Positions 6,420 through 10,498 of a stretch of 10,498 nt of DNA are shown piece after piece. The stretch is from assembly GCA_001003855.1 (NCBI GenBank), contig LCPX01000025.1:1-10498 (forward strand), in the 5' to 3' direction. A model generated the notes under the pieces. It did not search any database, was not told the DNA's origin, and saw only the letters and a program-made list of their open reading frames with translations. Source of the stretch: Candidatus Moranbacteria bacterium GW2011_GWE1_49_15 (GTDB lineage: Bacteria; Patescibacteriota; Minisyncoccia; Moranbacterales; GWC2-37-73). How positions within the stretch are numbered: position 1 is the stretch's first letter; each line of letters begins with the position of its first letter. The position numbers were made by a program, and so were the translations under genes.

Positions 6420-6641
6420 TTAGCCTTCTGTCGTCGCGACGCTGGCTATGGCCAGCACCATGAAAGCGACCGACAGGACTATGGAGCCGTAGAAAAGGAA
6501 TTTTTCGATTCCCCTCTTGGTGTAATATCCGCCGAAATCCCCTCCGAAAGCGGTACTCAAACCGCTACCTCTGTTTTGGAGCAAGATCGAGATAATAAGA
6601 AGCACCGACACTACCAACTGCGCAATGATAATAAATCTCAT
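6420..6641 (-). CDS. secG: Preprotein translocase subunit SecG
   Basis: A 73-residue inner-membrane protein, the accessory third subunit of the SecYEG channel. It has the SecG plan: a first transmembrane helix (about 3-21), the conserved ILLQNRGSGLSTAFGG linker (19-34), RGIEKFLFYGSIVLSVAF starting the second helix (about 48-68), and a short tail. Length is typical of compact SecG proteins. A weak AGGA lies 10 nt before the ATG. It has its own promoter candidate upstream and is probably co-transcribed with the downstream peptide-binding protein gene, itself a Sec-dependent protein. Confidence 0.93.
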   Translation of the reverse strand: MRFIIIAQLVVSVLLIISILLQNRGSGLSTAFGGDFGGYYTKRGIEKFLFYGSIVLSVAFMVLAIASVATTEG

Positions 6642-6684
6642 TTTAGTTCATTCCTACTGCTTAAACCCGGTCACCACAAGCCTT

Positions 6685-6712
6685 AATCTAGCAAATGGCG
6701 GCCAGAAGTCAA
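6685..6712 (-). promoter_or_regulatory. Promoter candidate for secG
   Basis: On the minus strand TTGACT (6707-6712) and TAGATT (6685-6690) are separated by 16 bp. The -35 matches at 5 of 6 and the -10 at 4 of 6. It would start transcription about 35 nt before the secG ATG. Confidence 0.5.
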
Positions 6713-6750
6713 GCAAAAAGCTATATTAATGGCTATTTCAAAAGGTTTAT

Positions 6751-6764
6751 GGCGCTTTCGCGCC
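6751..6764. other. Short GC hairpin after the nucleotidyltransferase-like gene
   Basis: GGCGC/GCGCC with a 4-nt loop forms a perfect 5-bp stem; on the minus strand the loop is GAAA, a stable GNRA type. It lies about 45 nt past the end of the gene at 6810-7754 and before the secG promoter. Without a T-run directly after it, I only suggest a role in transcript ending or 3' end protection. Confidence 0.4.
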
Positions 6765-6809
6765 TATCCCAATCCTACAGCAAAAAACCCCTCCAATCAA
6801 GCCTCCGAC

Positions 6810-7754
6810 TCATCCCAAGCTTTCTATTTTTTTCTTGAATTCATCGAATATCCGCGGGCCCTTGAGTTCGGGCAAAAACACCAGGGCATCGTCCGAAGCC
6901 TTGATAAAACTGCCCTCCTGATGGGTTTTGGGATTTCTCATTATTTTCCGCTTTTCAAGATCGCACAATATCCTTTCGAGAAAAGCGAATCCTAGGAGCT
7001 TTTCCCCCAAAGATCTGACGGTCCCAGAAAAAGCATTGTCATGGACCATGTTGACCGGCTCTATTTCCGACGGCATATAATGGGGCTTGATACTCCGGAT
7101 CCACCGGTTTTTCAACTGGAACGAACGATAAGTCTCAAACCCGAAAACCGGCTGCATGAAAAAATATTCGTTGGCGGAATAAAGATCCTTGGTTGAGATT
7201 TCCATGCTGCCCTTGGCCAGGAAATAATTAAGGCAGACCCTGTCCTTTATCTTGCTCTTGTGTCTCCTTTTTCCGACCAGATGGGTCACCAGCGTAACCA
7301 AGGTCCTGCCCATCCAGATATGTCCGGATTCCAAAACGATCAAGAGATCCCAATCGCTTTTTAGCTGGGCACTCTTCATGGCCAGCCTGCCGGTTATGCC
7401 GATCATCCTCACGAAAGGCACGCATCTTATGAGCGATACCATGGCCTGGAGCCTCTTGGCCTTGGAAAAAGATATTTTCGATTTCATGATCCTCTCTTCC
7501 ACCAAGTCCTGCCGCCCTTTAAGAAAATAAAAGCCGTTTTTCTCCTCTATGAACCTTATCAGCGGATCCTGCCTGAGTTCATGCAGCACTTCGTGCAAAC
7601 CGACATCGGAACGCTTGCCCTCATCGTAATAATCGGAATTCATAAGATATTTCCAAACCTCGAAGGGAGTCAGAGGATAGGAAAAAACGTCGTAGTATGC
7701 GACGGTGGCCAGGATGTTTTTTGAAATTTCCTTGGAGTTTCTCATAGGCCTCAT
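6810..7754 (-). CDS. Nucleotidyltransferase-fold protein with N-terminal winged-helix-like region
   Basis: A 314-residue soluble protein that I place in the DNA polymerase beta-type nucleotidyltransferase superfamily by motif. Residues 10-80 (ILATVAYYDVFSYPLTPFEV onward) look like a winged-helix segment. The core motif is GITGRLAM at 119-126 followed by SDWDLLIV at 133-140, matching the hG[GS]-x9-13-DxD layout with D134 and D136 as metal ligands. A third acidic residue could be D181, before RVCLNYFLA. The stretch SANEYFFMQPVFGFETYRSF followed by NRWIRSIKPH resembles a family I recall from uncultivated bacteria, but I cannot name its substrate. Position 123 is Arg where the motif normally has Ser, so activity may be altered. 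The start at 7754 has AGGA 10 nt upstream; another in-frame ATG lies 3 codons in. It lies 60 nt after the AI-2E gene, with no clear promoter between. Confidence 0.6.
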   Translation of the reverse strand: MRPMRNSKEISKNILATVAYYDVFSYPLTPFEVWKYLMNSDYYDEGKRSDVGLHEVLHELRQDPLIRFIEEKNGFYFLKGRQDLVEERIMKSKISFSKAKRLQAMVSLIRCVPFVRMIGITGRLAMKSAQLKSDWDLLIVLESGHIWMGRTLVTLVTHLVGKRRHKSKIKDRVCLNYFLAKGSMEISTKDLYSANEYFFMQPVFGFETYRSFQLKNRWIRSIKPHYMPSEIEPVNMVHDNAFSGTVRSLGEKLLGFAFLERILCDLEKRKIMRNPKTHQEGSFIKASDDALVFLPELKGPRIFDEFKKKIESLG

Positions 7755-7814
7755 TCATTATGTTTCCTATTTAACGCGGTACCGGTCGGTATCGATTATT
7801 CGAAGACAAGATCG

Positions 7815-8837
7815 CTAGGCTTCCTTCTTTCCTATCATATCCCCGATAAAAATACTGGCCACCGTCGCCAACGGCACGGAAAGTATGGCGCCCATTATCC
7901 CTCCCAGTTTTATTCCGATAAGCAAAACCAGGATGACGACTACCGGATTGAGACCGACCGCCTTCTTCATGACCTGAGGGACTATGACATGGCCCTCGAT
8001 CTGTTGCAGGGCCGTGAACGATCCGAGTACCAGAAGTCCGGTCAACGGGGACACCAGGAATCCGAAAATGGTTATGAGCGTGGCCGCGATTATCGGCCCC
8101 AGGTACGGTATTATTTCCAGCAGACCCACCATGACCGCCAAGAGCAGCGCGAACGGCACCTTGAATATGAGCAACACCGCAAAGCTGAGCAGGAACATGA
8201 TGAACATCAGCGCAAGCTGACCGAACATCCACCTTCCTATCTTGTTATGGATCCTGTCAAACAAAAAAATGACGTATTCCTGATGATCGCCGGGGGTGAC
8301 CGAAACCAGGAACTTTTTCATCCCCTCCTCTTTGACAAGCATGTAAAAAGTGAGGGACAGCACCACCACTATCGAAACGAAGAAATTGAAGACGCCCACC
8401 GTTTTCGAAAATATTCCCTCGGAACCGCCGAACCCGGAAAACGCCTGGGTGAAAAATCCCTGGATATCAAGCTGGATATTGTAAGATCCTGCATAGCTTT
8501 CTATGCCCTGGAAAAACCTGTTCAAGCCCTCCAGATAGGTCGGGATCTTCTGGGTGAATTCCTGGAACTGGCTGATGATCGGCGGTATCAAGAAAGAAAG
8601 CGCCGTTCCAACCAACGTGAATATCAGAAGGTACAGAATGAAAACGCCCAGGGTCCTGGGAATCTTTTTCTTGTGCATCCAATCGATGCTCGGATCAAGC
8701 GTAGCCGCCAGGATCACGGACAAAAAGAAGAGCGCCAAAATATCCCTGATCACGTAGAGCAACCAAAGAAGCAACAAGACGAAAATGGTCCTGATTACTA
8801 TGCCTATCGATATTTCCAGCGGCTTTTTTTCGAGCAT
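7815..8837 (-). CDS. AI-2E family transporter (PerM/TqsA-like membrane protein)
   Basis: A 340-residue polytopic inner-membrane protein of the AI-2E exporter superfamily. Two N-terminal hydrophobic hairpins (about 10-50 and 60-90) are followed by a soluble stretch (90-145). Further helices lie at about 145-167 and across 205-330. The hallmark EIIPYLGPIIAA is at 241-252 and the conserved QQIEGHVIVPQVM...VGLNPVVVILVLLIG block at about 278-308. Members export various small molecules or act as Na+/H+ antiporters, and few are proven AI-2 exporters, so the substrate here is unknown. It begins 33 nt after the M16 peptidase stop and is probably in the same operon. The start has only a weak ribosome site. 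Confidence 0.92.
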   Translation of the reverse strand: MLEKKPLEISIGIVIRTIFVLLLLWLLYVIRDILALFFLSVILAATLDPSIDWMHKKKIPRTLGVFILYLLIFTLVGTALSFLIPPIISQFQEFTQKIPTYLEGLNRFFQGIESYAGSYNIQLDIQGFFTQAFSGFGGSEGIFSKTVGVFNFFVSIVVVLSLTFYMLVKEEGMKKFLVSVTPGDHQEYVIFLFDRIHNKIGRWMFGQLALMFIMFLLSFAVLLIFKVPFALLLAVMVGLLEIIPYLGPIIAATLITIFGFLVSPLTGLLVLGSFTALQQIEGHVIVPQVMKKAVGLNPVVVILVLLIGIKLGGIMGAILSVPLATVASIFIGDMIGKKEA

Positions 8838-8870
8838 TTTATTTTCTTAAAGATAAACTTCCTTCTTGTA

Positions 8871-10139
8871 TTACAAATTCAAAATCTTTTCCAAATCCTT
8901 CGTGTTCTTATGCGGTCCGATGACGGCCAGGTTCAGCTTGGAATTTTGAAAAACATCCTTGGCTACGCGCTGGACATCCTCGGCCGTAACGACGTCGATC
9001 TTTTCAAAGATATCCTCAAGCGTCATGATTTTTTCTTTGCTCACTTCCTGCTCCACGAAAAACATGGAGACTTCGTCGGAGGCTTCGAACCCCATCACGC
9101 TTTTGCCTTTGATGTAATCCTTGGCCCTTTGTAGCTCCCTGTCTTCGACTTTTTCAGCGGCTATTTTCGAGTATTGCTCCAGAATGGTTTTCAGTGCCGG
9201 CTTTAGGTTCTTATGTTCCACTCCGGCCTGGGTCGCGATGTACCCGCAATCCTGGTACATATCCGCGCTGGTGCGGACATAATAGGCCAGTCCCCTTTTT
9301 TCCCGCACCTCGATAAAAAGCCTGCTGCTCATGTTGGCTCCCAGGATCGTCGACAAAAGCCCAAGGGAGAAACGGTCCGGATGGCTTTGATGATAAGCCC
9401 TGGTTCCCACAAGCAATTGAGTCTGATCGGTTTTCTTATACCTTATGACCAGTTCCGGTTTTTTCTGGGATTCCTTCACGGCTTTCAACTTCGGCCTTTT
9501 GCCATCCCGCATCCCGTCGAAATATTCCTTGACCTTGGCGATGACTTTTTCCTCGTTCATCTTCCCAGCCACGCACACCACGGTGTCGCTGGCCAGATAA
9601 AACTTGTCCATATAGCGGACGAAATCTTTCCTGGAAAAAGACGCCACGGTCGCCTTGCCCCCGGCTATTTCCCTGCCGAGCGCGCTTCCCTTGTACAAAA
9701 GGTTTTCAAACTCGTCCCCGATCCTCCTCATCGGCATGTCTTCATACATACTGATTTCCTGAATGATCGTGCCGCTCTCCTTTCTGATCTCCTCTTCCTC
9801 CAATTTGGAATTGAGATACATGTCCGAAACCACGTCCAGCGCTTTTTCGAAATGCTTGGCGTCCACCTTGGCGTAATACCCGGTCTTGTCCTTGCCTGTG
9901 AAAGCGTTGAACTCCCCTCCGATCGAATCCAATTCCTCGGAAATGGCGAGGGTGTCCGGCCGCTTTTTGGTGCCCTTGAAAAGCATGTGCTCGATGAAAT
10001 GGGAAAGCCCCGCTTCCTTGTCGCTTTCGTGCCGAGATCCCACTCCGACCATGACCGTCACCGTCACCGTCTTGGTCCCCTTCATCGGAATGGTCATGAT
10101 CCGTAATCCGTTTTTAAGTGTCGTTTTCTTGTATGTCAT
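8871..10139 (-). CDS. M16 family zinc peptidase (insulinase/processing peptidase-like)
   Basis: A 422-residue single-chain M16B-type peptidase, the usual length for bacterial PqqL/YmxG/MPP-beta-like proteins. The inverted zinc motif HFIEH is at 47-51 with H47 and H51 as ligands and E50 as catalytic base. E128 in GTIIQEISMYEDMP, 77 residues after H51, is the third ligand (HxxEH-x76-E). GGEFNAFTGKDKTGYYAKV at 74-92 is typical. The second, inactive domain has the substrate-binding REKRGLAYYVRTSAD region. No signal peptide is seen, so it is probably cytosolic and degrades peptides into the size range used by its neighbour. The ATG is 2 nt after the stop of the M17 aminopeptidase gene, suggesting translational coupling. 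Confidence 0.95.
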   Translation of the reverse strand: MTYKKTTLKNGLRIMTIPMKGTKTVTVTVMVGVGSRHESDKEAGLSHFIEHMLFKGTKKRPDTLAISEELDSIGGEFNAFTGKDKTGYYAKVDAKHFEKALDVVSDMYLNSKLEEEEIRKESGTIIQEISMYEDMPMRRIGDEFENLLYKGSALGREIAGGKATVASFSRKDFVRYMDKFYLASDTVVCVAGKMNEEKVIAKVKEYFDGMRDGKRPKLKAVKESQKKPELVIRYKKTDQTQLLVGTRAYHQSHPDRFSLGLLSTILGANMSSRLFIEVREKRGLAYYVRTSADMYQDCGYIATQAGVEHKNLKPALKTILEQYSKIAAEKVEDRELQRAKDYIKGKSVMGFEASDEVSMFFVEQEVSKEKIMTLEDIFEKIDVVTAEDVQRVAKDVFQNSKLNLAVIGPHKNTKDLEKILNL

Positions 10140-10141
10140 AA

Positions 10142-10498
10142 CTAGTATTTTTCCAATAATCTTATTAATAGGCGGATTGGTGTTCCGGTCGCACCGGCAG
10201 ACAAAAATTCATCTTGAGTCGCCGTCATTCTAGGAGCTATATCGATGTGAACCCAGGAAGGAAAATTCTTAGAGAATTGATAGATGAACATAGCGCCCAG
10301 GATTGATCCTCCGTATCTTGAATTTGCCCTATTTCTAGTATTGCAAACGTCGGCATTTCTTCCTTTTATCTCCGCTTCGTATTCATCCCAAAGCGGCAAT
10401 TGCCAAACATATTCTCCGCTTTTTTCTCCTTCTTCGGAAATCAAATCCTTCAATTTATCGTCCTTAGTGAAGAAAGCGGAGGCCCTTTCCCCCAAGGC
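10142..10498 (-). CDS. pepA: Leucyl aminopeptidase, M17 family (C-terminal part only)
   Basis: The last 118 residues of a cytosolic aminopeptidase; the gene continues beyond the right edge. Recognised by the family tail: EYVWQLPLWDEY, then KGRNADVCNT, the glycine-rich RYGGSILGAMFIYQF, WVHIDIAP, and the final GATGTPIRLLIRLLE. These match the M17 C-terminal catalytic domain in order and spacing. The main metal and catalytic residues lie upstream, outside the window, so activity cannot be judged. The frame is open to the last base, so no start is seen here. It ends with TAG 2 nt before the M16 peptidase ATG, making the two a likely coupled peptide-degradation pair. Confidence 0.93.
   Translation of the reverse strand, partial: ALGERASAFFTKDDKLKDLISEEGEKSGEYVWQLPLWDEYEAEIKGRNADVCNTRNRANSRYGGSILGAMFIYQFSKNFPSWVHIDIAPRMTATQDEFLSAGATGTPIRLLIRLLEKY

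Noticed and set aside
7755..7814. Separate promoter for the nucleotidyltransferase-like gene
   Set aside because: The 60-bp gap has small dyads such as CGGTACCG but no -35/-10 pair with acceptable spacing.
7989..9134. 381-codon plus-strand open frame across the AI-2E and M16 genes
   Set aside because: It spans two well-supported genes on the other strand and reads as low-complexity charged sequence.

Overview
The window reads as a piece of chromosome from an uncultivated bacterium of the Patescibacteria/CPR type, most likely Parcubacteria-like. The reasons are short intergenic gaps, a lone membrane-anchored peptide-binding protein with no transporter genes beside it, an RNase J with a long basic N-terminus, a tRNA without an encoded CCA, and short dispersed AGGTTCTAGG repeats between genes. 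This placement is an inference. TGA is used as a stop (end of the gene at 3642-4556), so the UGA=Gly code of some CPR lineages does not apply.

Layout. 1-1344 (minus) is RNase J, cut by the left edge. 1345-1732 has no gene; it holds a possible rnj promoter, then a 115-bp hairpin-rich segment bounded by a 17-bp direct repeat that copies the 3' end of the adjacent tRNA-Leu(CAG) gene (1733-1816, minus). A near-consensus promoter lies about 200 nt upstream of that tRNA. Next is manC (2074-3456, minus), diverging from a SIS-domain protein gene (3642-4556, plus), with a promoter candidate for each in the shared gap. A rho-independent terminator sits between this gene and the convergent peptide-binding protein gene, flanked by a perfect 20-bp inverted repeat. 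From 4680 to 10498 everything is on the minus strand. In transcription order these are an M17 leucyl aminopeptidase (cut by the right edge), an M16 zinc peptidase, an AI-2E family membrane protein, a nucleotidyltransferase-fold protein, secG and the peptide-binding protein.

How they may work together. M17 and M16 are 2 nt apart and run into the AI-2E gene 33 nt later, so they probably form one operon for peptide breakdown plus a membrane protein. secG has its own promoter candidate and probably carries the peptide-binding protein. ManC and the SIS protein would fit sugar-phosphate supply for GDP-mannose and surface glycans.

I see no CRISPR array, transposase, integrase, toxin-antitoxin pair or defence cluster. 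Most of the window is ordinary housekeeping DNA. The points worth a second look are a Tyr in place of a conserved zinc-ligand His in RNase J, the tRNA-tail repeat and its structured insert, the inverted repeat that supplies a stop codon, and the altered G-S motif in the nucleotidyltransferase-like protein.
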